Shown one piece after another: positions 43,207 through 50,924 of a DNA stretch of 64,000 bases (position 1 is its first letter; each line of letters opens with the position of its first letter). The position numbers and the translations under genes are program-made. The DNA is from Streptomyces sp. ACA25 (GTDB lineage Bacteria; Actinomycetota; Actinomycetes; Streptomycetales; Streptomycetaceae). The notes beneath the pieces are model-generated. The model was not told the origin of the DNA, did not search any database, and saw only the letters and a program-made list of their open reading frames with translations. The DNA is taken from contig NZ_JAQKPV010000001.1 in NCBI RefSeq assembly GCF_028200735.1, positions 682,001 to 746,000 on the forward strand. The letters are read 5' to 3'.

Positions 43207-43969
43207 GCCTCCATGATGGCCTGCTCCGTGCCGGTGCCGGGGAACCATCCGGAGCTCGGGCACGGCCGGCGGATCCGGTGGGGCCGCTGCACGTGCCGGA
43301 CCAGCGGCTCGTCCAGCCTCGCCGCGACCGGGCCGGAGGCGCCGTGCGCGGTGCCGGGGACGGTGCCTCCGCCCGGTCGCGGTAGGACGCCCGTCCGGTG
43401 GTGGCCGGCGGACGGGGAGCCGTCTGCCGCGCACCGCTCACTCCGTGAGCATCGTTGCAAGTTCTTGCGAGATTGCTTGCGGACACCTCCTGTCAAGAAA
43501 CTGTCATGTACAGAGGGTACGGAGAGTGTCCTTTCGGTCCGGCCAGGGCCGGAGGAGGTCCCTCCCCTTTCCGGTGTTGGCATGATCCGGCCACCGGGGG
43601 TCCGTCGGTGATCGCATGTCATCAGCTGCTTGCGAGGGGTGGAACAGAAGGGCTCGGGGAGGGGTGGAGGGCAGCCGGGATGGCAGGTTGCTGCCGCGGG
43701 GAGAACCGCGACCGGTGCATCCGGCCTCATTACCGCCGGGGAGCCAAGATCAGACTTCGCTCGCGCACACGGTCGTCGGCCGGTGTGCGCGGGTGGGCGG
43801 TGCCGCGCTTCCGGGCCCCGGTGCGCGGGTCCGGCGGGCCCGGGCCGGGGCGGTCGTCGAGATGTGGGGGAAGGCACGTGGCGCGTACCGGAGGAACCAG
43901 GGCGACCCTTGACCTCGCGCGGCTCGTGCTGTCCTATCGTCCTGCGAGGCCATGTGCTCAGGGAGAACC
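43207..43969. other. Non-coding gap, 763 bp, with one palindrome
   Basis: Divergent promoter region of the DCC gene and the LuxR-type gene. I find no credible gene. GCAAGTTCTTGC (43457-43468) is a perfect 12-bp palindrome within a run of TTGC repeats (43455-43480) and could be a regulator site. Nearby CTGTCATGTACAG is near-symmetric. Lower GC at 43440-43520 suggests a promoter there, far (~450 bp) upstream of the LuxR-type gene. Confidence 0.5.
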
Positions 43970-44749
43970 GTGAACGAGTCATTATGTGCTGTCGGGGACG
44001 GCCAAGCCTACGGGGACGAAGTCGAGTACGCCCTGCTGCAGGCCCGTCAGCTCATCGAATCCACGGTATCCCTGCACCGCAACGGCCCGTCCGCCGGCTC
44101 GCTGGTGCCCCTGCCGGCCGAGGAGGAAGCGGCTCTGGAGGTCATCCGCGGCATGATCGGAGGGGCCCGGCACACCATCAGCATCTCGGTGCCCGGGGAC
44201 TCGCTGTCCTATCCGCACGCCGCCACGGTGCTCAGCCTGCTGCGCGCGGCAGGACAGCGCGGCGTCGTCATCCGGGCACTGTGCTCCGCCCGTGCACTGG
44301 GCACCGACGAGCTGCGGTCCCTGGTCCGGGCGGAACCCGACTGGGCGTTCCGCGTGGCGGGCGACGACCTCCACGACGCACTCGTGGTGGACAGCCGGGT
44401 GGCCCTCGTGTTCGGCGGGCCGGACCGGACCGCGGGGCCCGGCTCGGTCATCGAGGACCTCGCGACCGTCCGCACCCTGGACCTGCTCATGGCCGGGACC
44501 TGGCAGGCCGCGGTGCCGCCCTCGGTCCACCAGGGGGTCAGCCCGTACCGGCTCAGCCTCCCCGCTCAGCAGGTGCTGACAGAGCTGCGCACCGGCCGTA
44601 CCGACGAGGTGGCCGCGGCGGAGCTCGACATGTCGCTGCGCACCTACCGCCGGCATGTCGCGGAGATCATGAGCGCTCTCGGGGCGGCCTCACGCTTCCA
44701 GGCGGGGTTCCGTGCCGTGGAGCTCGGCCTGCTGCCCAAGTCGGGCTAG
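43970..44749 (+). CDS. LuxR-type HTH regulator with TrmB/PLD-like N-terminal domain
   Basis: 259 aa, start GTG after AGGGAG. Residues ~55-185 look like the PLD-like domain of TrmB-type Streptomyces regulators (ALEVIRGMIGGARHTISISVPG, VIRALCSARALG, LHDALVVDSRVALVFGG). The C-terminal HTH ~200-255 reads RTDEVAAAELDMSLRTYRRHVAEIMSALGA, a LuxR-like recognition helix pair. Convergent with the type III PKS locus and a plausible but unproven regulator of it. Confidence 0.8.
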   Translation: MNESLCAVGDGQAYGDEVEYALLQARQLIESTVSLHRNGPSAGSLVPLPAEEEAALEVIRGMIGGARHTISISVPGDSLSYPHAATVLSLLRAAGQRGVVIRALCSARALGTDELRSLVRAEPDWAFRVAGDDLHDALVVDSRVALVFGGPDRTAGPGSVIEDLATVRTLDLLMAGTWQAAVPPSVHQGVSPYRLSLPAQQVLTELRTGRTDEVAAAELDMSLRTYRRHVAEIMSALGAASRFQAGFRAVELGLLPKSG

Positions 44750-44820
44750 TGCCCCTCAGGCTGTGCCGGCGCAAACCCTCTGACACGGCTTCAGTCCCGT
44801 CGGCCCGCGCGCCCTGCCAC

Positions 44821-44842
44821 GGCGGGCCGGGCCCGGCCCGCC
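44821..44842. terminator. Palindromic terminator between LuxR-type gene and PKS gene
   Basis: GGCGGGCCGGGCCCGGCCCGCC is a perfect 22-bp palindrome (effectively an 8-9 bp stem with a tight loop) just before the leftward PKS stop and 72 bp after the LuxR-type stop; it can end both transcripts. Confidence 0.6.
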
Positions 44843-44845
44843 CGG

Positions 44846-45916
44846 TCAGCCGGCGCCCGGCCGGACCCGGAACAGCGCGGCGTAGAGGGTGAGGCCGGGC
44901 CCGAAAGCCATGGCGACCACGGGTGTGCCGGGGGCCGGCGCCTCACCGGGGCCCGGCCGGCGAACCACCTCCCGCAGCACCAGCAGCACCGTCGGGGAGG
45001 AGCAGTTGCCGTGTTCGGCCAGCACGGCACGGGAGGCTGCCAGCGCCTCCGGGGGCAGCGCCAGCTGCTCCTCCACGGTGTCGAGAATGCGCGGCCCTCC
45101 GGGGTGCACCGCCCAGCTCCGGACGTCGGGAATGTCGAGGCCGTGGCGCGCCAGCAGCTCCTCGGTGACCGGCCGGACATGCTTGGCCAGGACCTCGGGT
45201 ACCCGGGGGGACAGCCCCATGCGGAACCCCAGGTCGGTGACGTCCCACGTCATGTGCCCGCTGCTGCCGGAGTCGGTGAGCGCGGCGATGTCCACCAGCT
45301 CCAGCCCGCCGAGGTCCACGGCGGGCGGCTGGACGACCAGGGCGGCGGCCGCGTCACTGAACAGCGCGTGCGACACCACCTGCTGCGGATCCCGGGTCGG
45401 GGGCTGCACGTGCAGCGAGGTCAGCTCCACGCACACCAGCAGCGCCGGACGGCCCCGGGCCGCGACGAAGTCGGCGGTGCTGCCCAGCGCGGGAAGCGCC
45501 GCGAAACAGCCCATGTGACCGACCAGCAGCCGCTGGGTGTCGGGACGAAGCCCGAGCGAGGCCGCCAGCCCGATGTCCAGCCCGGGCGTGCTGTAGCCGG
45601 TGCAGGAGGCGACCGTCAGCAGCCCCAGTTCCTCCGCCGCCAGGCCGGCGTCCGCCAGCGCGGCCTCCGCGGCCCGGTGCGCCAGCGCCGGGGCTTCCTG
45701 CGCGTAGCGGCGCATGCGCCGCCCGGTCGACCAGCCGGACGGGTCCTCGACGAGCGGGTCGACGACGGTGTGCCGCCGTCGGACGCCCGCCTCGGAGAAG
45801 ACCCGCCGGGCGATCCGGCTGCCCGCGAAATGGTCACTGAAGTAGCGGTCCCACAGGAGCTGCTGCTCCGTCACCGGGGGCAGGGCGGCACCCGTACCCG
45901 TGACGGTTGCTCTCAC
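44846..45916 (-). CDS. Type III polyketide synthase (chalcone-synthase-like)
   Basis: 356 aa, normal length. The Cys-His-Asn triad is intact: GHMGCFAALPAL (Cys137), WAVHPGGPRIL (His271) and EHGNCSSPTVL (Asn304); the loop ending GFGPGLT is present as AFGPGLTLY. It condenses malonyl-CoA onto an acyl starter to give pyrones, resorcinols or naphthalenes. The start is the GTG in the GTGA overlap with the upstream dehydrogenase stop. With the acyl-CoA dehydrogenase-like, methyltransferase and UbiA genes it makes a compact locus; an alkylresorcinol- or pyrone-type lipid is likely but the product cannot be read from sequence. Confidence 0.94.
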   Translation of the reverse strand: MRATVTGTGAALPPVTEQQLLWDRYFSDHFAGSRIARRVFSEAGVRRRHTVVDPLVEDPSGWSTGRRMRRYAQEAPALAHRAAEAALADAGLAAEELGLLTVASCTGYSTPGLDIGLAASLGLRPDTQRLLVGHMGCFAALPALGSTADFVAARGRPALLVCVELTSLHVQPPTRDPQQVVSHALFSDAAAALVVQPPAVDLGGLELVDIAALTDSGSSGHMTWDVTDLGFRMGLSPRVPEVLAKHVRPVTEELLARHGLDIPDVRSWAVHPGGPRILDTVEEQLALPPEALAASRAVLAEHGNCSSPTVLLVLREVVRRPGPGEAPAPGTPVVAMAFGPGLTLYAALFRVRPGAG

Positions 45917-47109
45917 CACCTGGGGATCTCCGAGTCCTGATCGGGGTCCCCGGCCAGCGCCGCGATGCCCAGCCAGTCGGCACAGACGTCGGAGGTGGCC
46001 GGCTGCAACGCCCCGCAGCGGGCGTCCCGGTACAGGCGCTCCAAGGGGTTCCCGCGCCGGGTCGCGGAGGCACCCGCCGCCTCCAGCACCCGGGAGGCCA
46101 CGTCGGCCGCAGTGTCACCTGCCACGAGCTTCGCCCGCCACACCCACTGGTTGGTCTCCGGGGTGCCGGGCTGCTCACTGACCCGCCGGGCGGCCTCGGC
46201 GACCACCAGCTCGGCGGCCGACACCGCGGCGTCCGCGCGGCCCATCCGGGAGCGCACCGCGGGCAGTTCGTGCAGCCCACGGTCGCGCAGGTGAGCGGCG
46301 GCGGCCTGCACCGCCGCGCGGGCGACTCCGGCGTAGACCGCGGCATAGCTGGCGACGAGCCACTGCGGCATGATCTGCGCCAGTGGCACGGCGAGACCCT
46401 CGATGCCGCCCAGCAGCGCGTCGGGCTCCACCTCGGTGTCGAGGTGCAGATCGTGGCTGCCGGTGGCGCGCATGCCCAGGGAGTCCCAGGTCTGCTCGAC
46501 CCGCAGGCCGTCACCGGCCGGCACCAGGAAGTAGGAGATCCGGGGCCCGTTCCCGTTCCCGCTGTCGTCGGCGTCCCGGGCGGCGACGAGATACGCGTCG
46601 GCATGCCCCGCCCCGGAGACGAAGGTCTTGCTGCCGGTGATCCGGAACCCGCCGGCGGTCCTGCGGTACCTCGTGGTGATGCGGGACAGCCGCGAACCTG
46701 CCCCGCGTTCGCTCATGGCGACGGCGTACAGGGCGCCCTCGGCGGCCCGGGCGAGCAGCCGGTCCCGGGAGGCGAAAAAGCCGTCACCGGCCCCGAGCTG
46801 ACGGATCAGGTCGTCCGGGGCGTGGGCCAGCGCTCCGGTCACCGAGGCGTGCATGTTGAAGATCAGGGCCGTGGCCCCCGCGCCGCGGGCGAGCTCCGCC
46901 GCGACGGCCGCGTAGTCCGCGAACGACGCCCCCGAGCCGCCCAGCCGGGTGGGCACCAGCAGCCCGAGCAGGCCGTGCTCCCGCAGATCGGTGAAGTCCG
47001 CCGAGGGGAAGGATCCCGCGGTGTCGTGGTCGTGGGCCCGGTCGGCGAGCCGTGGCGCCAGCGCGCGGGCGCGCGCCAGTGCGGTGGCCGGTTCGGTCGG
47101 CAGTGACAA
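45913..47109 (-). CDS. Acyl-CoA dehydrogenase-like flavoenzyme in PKS locus
   Basis: 398 aa from TTG (47109) with AAGGAGG 8 bp upstream; the RBS is inside the end of the methyltransferase gene. ACAD fold: LREHGLLGLLVPTRLGGSGASFADYAAV, ALYAVAMSERGAGSRLSRITTRYRR (FAD/substrate region), GFRITGSKTFVSGAGHADAYLV, SLGMRATGSHDLHLD. A glutamate in the usual catalytic region is not obvious, and the family also contains flavin monooxygenases (the DszC-like group), so oxidation or hydroxylation of a polyketide ring or chain are both possible. Confidence 0.88.
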   Translation of the reverse strand: MSLPTEPATALARARALAPRLADRAHDHDTAGSFPSADFTDLREHGLLGLLVPTRLGGSGASFADYAAVAAELARGAGATALIFNMHASVTGALAHAPDDLIRQLGAGDGFFASRDRLLARAAEGALYAVAMSERGAGSRLSRITTRYRRTAGGFRITGSKTFVSGAGHADAYLVAARDADDSGNGNGPRISYFLVPAGDGLRVEQTWDSLGMRATGSHDLHLDTEVEPDALLGGIEGLAVPLAQIMPQWLVASYAAVYAGVARAAVQAAAAHLRDRGLHELPAVRSRMGRADAAVSAAELVVAEAARRVSEQPGTPETNQWVWRAKLVAGDTAADVASRVLEAAGASATRRGNPLERLYRDARCGALQPATSDVCADWLGIAALAGDPDQDSEIPRW

Positions 47110-47111
47110 CG

Positions 47112-47840
47112 TCAGTCCTCCTTGCGGCCGCGCGCCTGGAACAGCACCGCGGTGGTCGGTACCGGAACCATGCGGACGATGCTCCGGCGGCGCACGGCCC
47201 AGGCGAGCAGACCGGACATCGACGGGCGAATACCCCGCATCGTCAGGTGTACACCGTGGCGGGCGCATTCGCGGGTCAGCACCACGCGGTCGACCAGCAG
47301 CGCGGGGTCGTGCACCCCTCGGGGAGCGATCCCCGGCAGCCGCTCCCCGAGGTGGATGGCGATCCCCCGGCACAGCGCCGTGTCTGCCAGCGTGTCGATC
47401 ACCAGCAGCCCGCCGGGCCGCAGCAGCCGGCATGCCTCGGAGACCGCCGCCGGCAGATCGGGGACGTGTTCGAGGATCTCCCCGGCGACGACCACGTCCG
47501 CGCACCCGTCGGCCAGGGGTACGGCGAGCACATCACCCTGTACGCCCTGCATGCCGTGGTCCCGGCCCAGGCGCAGCGCGGTCTCCGACAGGTCCACCCC
47601 GAGGTGCCGGTAGCCCTTCCCGGCCAGATGGGGGGCGAGCAGGCCCGCACCGCAGCCCAGGTCCACCAGTACCGCCCCGGGCCGGCCGGCGGGCGGCACC
47701 AGCCGGCCGCGTGCGGCGGCCAGCCAGTGCAGCATCGCGAACTTGCCGCGGGGCCGCCACCAGTGATCGGCCAGGTGTTCGTACAGGGCGGGGTCGTTGG
47801 GGCGCAGGGGCGGGTGCGGGCTTCGCAAGGAGCGCAGCAT
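47112..47840 (-). CDS. SAM-dependent methyltransferase (UbiG-like) in PKS locus
   Basis: 242 aa. SAM motifs: VLVDLGCGAGLLAPHLAGKG (motif I), HLGVDLSETALRLG, GDVLAVPLADGCADVVVAGEILEHVPD (motif II/post I), LRPGGLLVIDTL. An N-terminal NDPALYEHLADHWWRPRGKFAMLHWL is UbiG-like, the O-methylase of ubiquinone synthesis. Expected to methylate the polyketide-derived phenol or quinone. First gene of the leftward trio; the divergent UbiA start is only 27 bp away. Confidence 0.92.
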   Translation of the reverse strand: MLRSLRSPHPPLRPNDPALYEHLADHWWRPRGKFAMLHWLAAARGRLVPPAGRPGAVLVDLGCGAGLLAPHLAGKGYRHLGVDLSETALRLGRDHGMQGVQGDVLAVPLADGCADVVVAGEILEHVPDLPAAVSEACRLLRPGGLLVIDTLADTALCRGIAIHLGERLPGIAPRGVHDPALLVDRVVLTRECARHGVHLTMRGIRPSMSGLLAWAVRRRSIVRMVPVPTTAVLFQARGRKED

Positions 47841-47867
47841 GCCGCCAGGCTGGCACACTCGCTGCTC

Positions 47868-48704
47868 ATGCGGCGTACTCCGGACACGGCCCTGGCACTC
47901 CTTCAGGCTTCGCACCCTCTGCCCGTGGTGGCCGTCACCGCGGTCGCCGGAGGGCTGGCGGCGGGCACCGGCCGTGACGCCCCCGGCGTGCTCGCGGTGA
48001 CCGCCGCGGTGTTCGCCGGACAGCTGTCGGTCGGCTGGCTCAACGACCTGGTGGACGCGGAACGCGACGCGCGGACCGGCCGGCCGGACAAGCCGGTGGC
48101 CGACGGCCGGGTTCCCGCACGGCTGGTGCGTGCGGCCGTGGTGACCGCGGCCCTGCTCGCCGTGGGTCTTTCCCTGCTGTCCGGGGTGCTCGCCGCGGTG
48201 GCCCACCTCCTCGCCCTGGTGTCCGCCTGGGCTTACGACCTCGGGGTGAAGGCCACCGCCCTGTCGGTGGCGCCCTACGCGGTCTCCTTCGGTCTGCTGC
48301 CCGCCTTCGTGGTCCTCGGCCTGCCCGAGGCACCCCTGCCGCCGCTGTGGCTGGTGGCCGCGGGCGCGCTGCTGGGCTCCGCGGCGCACTTCGTCAACGC
48401 GATTCCCGACCTCGCGGACGACGCGGCCGTCGGTGTCCACGGTCTGCCGCACCGGCTGGGGGCGTACGCGAGCCGGGTCGTGGCGGCGCTGCTGGTGCTG
48501 GCCGCCTCGGTGCTGCTGGTGCTCGGGCCGGCCGGCGCGCCCTCCGACGGACGGCTGCTGGCGCTCCCGCTCGCGGTGCTTCTGCTGGGCGGCGGGCTGG
48601 TCCTGGGGCACCGCCGGGGCTCGCAGGCGGCGTTCCGCGCGGTGCTGCTCGTCGCGGTGCTCGACGTCGGCCTGCTGCTCTCCGCGGGCATCACCGCCGG
48701 CTGA
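47868..48704 (+). CDS. UbiA-family prenyltransferase in PKS locus
   Basis: 278 aa, ~8 TM segments. First Asp-rich motif is GWLNDLVDAERDARTGRPDKPV; second is AIPDLADDAAVGVHGLPHRLG, as in UbiA/EboC-type aromatic prenyltransferases. Would transfer an isoprenyl chain to the aromatic ring in the membrane. Divergent from the methyltransferase trio with a 27-bp gap between start codons, too short for two ordinary promoters, so at least one transcript starts within the other gene or is leaderless. Confidence 0.93.
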   Translation: MRRTPDTALALLQASHPLPVVAVTAVAGGLAAGTGRDAPGVLAVTAAVFAGQLSVGWLNDLVDAERDARTGRPDKPVADGRVPARLVRAAVVTAALLAVGLSLLSGVLAAVAHLLALVSAWAYDLGVKATALSVAPYAVSFGLLPAFVVLGLPEAPLPPLWLVAAGALLGSAAHFVNAIPDLADDAAVGVHGLPHRLGAYASRVVAALLVLAASVLLVLGPAGAPSDGRLLALPLAVLLLGGGLVLGHRRGSQAAFRAVLLVAVLDVGLLLSAGITAG

Positions 48705-48923
48705 GGCCGTCGCCGTACGGGCACGGCGGGGACGCCGTGACGCCGGCGCTCGCCGTGGTCCTCGCCTCGCCGTGGTATGCCGCCGGAGGCCCCGGGCTGG
48801 CCCGTGACCGGCGGCGGAGCCGTTTGGGCAGCCGGTCCCCGGGTACTGCGGACGCCGTGCCCGACGGTGCCGGGAGGTCTTCCGGCACCGGGAAGCGGAC
48901 CAGGAGCAAGGAGGAACTTGATC

Positions 48924-49487
48924 ATGGGACACGGTGGGGACGTCGTCGCCGAGCTCATCACGGACCACCGCGAGGTGGAGGACCTCTTCCAGCGGATCGA
49001 GGCGCTCCCGGCGGGTGATCCACAGCGCAAGGTGTACGCCGAGCAGGCCACCATCGAGCTGGTCCGGCACTCGGTCGCCGAGGAGCAGCACGTCTACCCG
49101 GCAGCCCGTGAGTTCCTCCCGGAGGGTGACCGCATCGCCGACCGGGAGATCGAGGAGCACGCGACAGCCGAGCAGCTCATGAAGGACCTTGAGGGCGCCG
49201 GAGCCGATGACCCGGTCTTCGACGATCTGATCGGCCGGCTGATGACGGAGATCCGCGCCCACATCGAGGACGAGGAAGCCCACCTGTTTCCGCAGCTGCG
49301 GGCGGCGCTCTCCCCGGAGCGGCTGGAGGAGCTGGGCGAGCAGGTCCGCACGGCCAAGAAGCTGGCCCCGACCCGTCCCCACCCGTCCGCGCCGGACACC
49401 CCGCCCGGGAACAAGCTGCTCGCCCCCGGGGCCGGTCTCGTCGACCGGGCCCGCGATGCCCTCTCGGGCCGCGGGAAACAGCCCTGA
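48924..49487 (+). CDS. Hemerythrin HHE cation-binding domain protein
   Basis: 187 aa. Helical HHE bundle: ELITDHREVEDLFQRIE, VRHSVAEEQHVYPAAREF, EIEEHATAEQLM, EIRAHIEDEEAHLFPQLRAAL - His/Glu ligands for a di-iron centre. The C-terminal ~45 residues are Pro/Gly-rich and disordered. Likely oxygen or iron sensing or scavenging in stress. AAGGAGG RBS. The small next gene begins 16 bp downstream. Confidence 0.93.
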   Translation: MGHGGDVVAELITDHREVEDLFQRIEALPAGDPQRKVYAEQATIELVRHSVAEEQHVYPAAREFLPEGDRIADREIEEHATAEQLMKDLEGAGADDPVFDDLIGRLMTEIRAHIEDEEAHLFPQLRAALSPERLEELGEQVRTAKKLAPTRPHPSAPDTPPGNKLLAPGAGLVDRARDALSGRGKQP

Positions 49488-49503
49488 ACCAAGGAGAAGC
49501 GTC

Positions 49504-49695
49504 GTGACCACGCCCGAGGAGAACCGTCCGAAGACCCCCAGGACCGGCGAGGCCGGTGGGAGAGCCGATGCGCCCGAAGCGGGTCGCGCCCCGGAGCAGG
49601 AGACCACTGAGCTGGAGACCGGTCCGGTGGTGGGGGAGGAGCTCAAGAACGCCATGAAGGAGGCCGGTCTGAACCGGGAGGATCTCACGGGTTAG
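49504..49695 (+). CDS. Small acidic protein of unknown function
   Basis: 63 aa, GTG start after AAGGAGAAGC. Glu/Pro/Gly-rich N-terminus, then a conserved-looking end EELKNAMKEAGLNREDLTG. Not assignable. Its position, 16 bp after the hemerythrin gene and before a terminator, makes it part of the same unit. Confidence 0.6.
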   Translation: MTTPEENRPKTPRTGEAGGRADAPEAGRAPEQETTELETGPVVGEELKNAMKEAGLNREDLTG

Positions 49696-49715
49696 GCACC
49701 TCCGCCACGGACGCG

Positions 49716-49747
49716 GGAGGCACGGGACCGGCGGGCCCCGTGCCTCC
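49716..49747 (+). terminator. Terminator after the hemerythrin unit
   Basis: GGAGGCACGGG (49716-49726) pairs perfectly with CCCGTGCCTCC (49737-49747) around a 10-nt loop, 20 bp after the small-protein stop. Confidence 0.85.
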
Positions 49748-49884
49748 TTCCGGTGGGGCGCCCACGTGGTGAGGGGGCGGTCCGGTGAGGGCACAGGGCC
49801 GGCCGGGGCGGGGCCGCCGTATCGTCGGGCGAGCCCCGGTGACCCTCGGGGCCACGGACCACCGGAGACACGGAGACCTCTCAC

Positions 49885-50736
49885 ATGCGTCTGATGCGTA
49901 TCGGCGAACCGGGCCGGGAGCGCCCGGTGCTGGCCGCCGGCGATGGCAGCCACTACGACCTGCGAACCGTCACCGACGACATCGACGGCCCGTTCCTGGC
50001 TGCTCTGGCCGAGGATCCAGGGCTGGTGCCGGAGGTGTCCCGGCTGCCACGGACGGACATCGCCGGGGAACGGACCGGCGCCCCCGTCGCCCGGCCCTCG
50101 GCCGTGCTGTGCATCGGCCAGAATTACGCCGCGCACGCTGCCGAATCGGGCGCCCAGCCGCCTGAGCGGCCGATCCTCTTCTACAAGTCGCCCAACACCG
50201 TGGTCGGTCCGCAGGACGACATCCGGATCCCGCGCGGCTCCCGGAAGACCGATTGGGAGGTGGAGCTCGCGGTCGTCATCGGCCGTCGGGCCCGCTACCT
50301 GAACTCACCGGCGGAGGCCGCCGCGCACATCGCCGGCTACGCGGTCAGCAATGATGTGTCCGAGCGGGCCTTCCAGCTGGAGGAGTCGGGAGGGCAGTGG
50401 TCCAAGGGCAAGAGCTGCGAGACCTTCAACCCGCTCGGTCCGGAGCTGGTGACCGCGGACGAGGCGGGCGACCCGCAGAGCCTGCGGCTGCGCTCCTGGG
50501 TGAACGGCGAGCCCCGGCAGGATTCCCGGACCGCCGACATGATCTTCGGCGTCGCCCAGCTGGTCCACGAGCTGTCGCAGTACCTGGTGCTGGAGCCCGG
50601 TGACCTCATCAACACCGGGACCCCGGAGGGGGTGGCGCTGTCCGGGCGGTTCCCCTATCTGGCGCCCGGTGACGTGGTCGAGCTGGAGATCGAAGGGCTC
50701 GGCCGGCAGCGGAGCCGCTGCCGGCCCGCGGACTGA
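49885..50736 (+). CDS. Fumarylacetoacetate hydrolase family protein
   Basis: 283 aa. VLCIGQNYAAHAAESGAQPPERPILFYKSPNTVVGPQDDI, then DWEVELAVVIGRRARYL (metal-binding Glu residues), ISNDVSER-type loop as AVSNDVSERAFQLEE, KSCETFNPLGPELV and LINTGTPEGVALSG are FAH/2-keto-4-pentenoate hydratase-type motifs. Cleaves or decarboxylates acylpyruvate-like compounds with Mg2+ or Ca2+. Stand-alone. Confidence 0.93.
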   Translation: MRLMRIGEPGRERPVLAAGDGSHYDLRTVTDDIDGPFLAALAEDPGLVPEVSRLPRTDIAGERTGAPVARPSAVLCIGQNYAAHAAESGAQPPERPILFYKSPNTVVGPQDDIRIPRGSRKTDWEVELAVVIGRRARYLNSPAEAAAHIAGYAVSNDVSERAFQLEESGGQWSKGKSCETFNPLGPELVTADEAGDPQSLRLRSWVNGEPRQDSRTADMIFGVAQLVHELSQYLVLEPGDLINTGTPEGVALSGRFPYLAPGDVVELEIEGLGRQRSRCRPAD

Positions 50737-50877
50737 CCCGCGCCGTCGCCACCGGAGGTGCCCGGCCCTCGGGCCCCGGTCGCGGCCGGCGGCGCCGTAC
50801 CGGATGCCGGTTTCGCCAATTGACCCTGCGGGATGTCTTGACGTGCGGCGCGGTCCGCTGGAGAGTCGGCCCGGGAA

Positions 50878-50891
50878 TGGGAGCGCTCCCA
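50878..50891. promoter_or_regulatory. CebR operator
   Basis: TGGGAGCGCTCCCA, the perfect 14-bp palindrome that is the known consensus for the Streptomyces cellobiose repressor CebR. It lies 34 bp before the GH6 start, so the cellulase gene is expected to be repressed without cello-oligosaccharides. Confidence 0.95.
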
Positions 50892-50924
50892 CTGATGAAC
50901 TCGCCGACGTCAGGAGCCGAAAAC

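Noticed and set aside
43203..43982. 259-residue leftward open frame over the LuxR-type upstream region
   Set aside because: Composition is Pro/Arg/Ser-rich, overlaps the DCC start and the LuxR-type start, and has no RBS or family signature.
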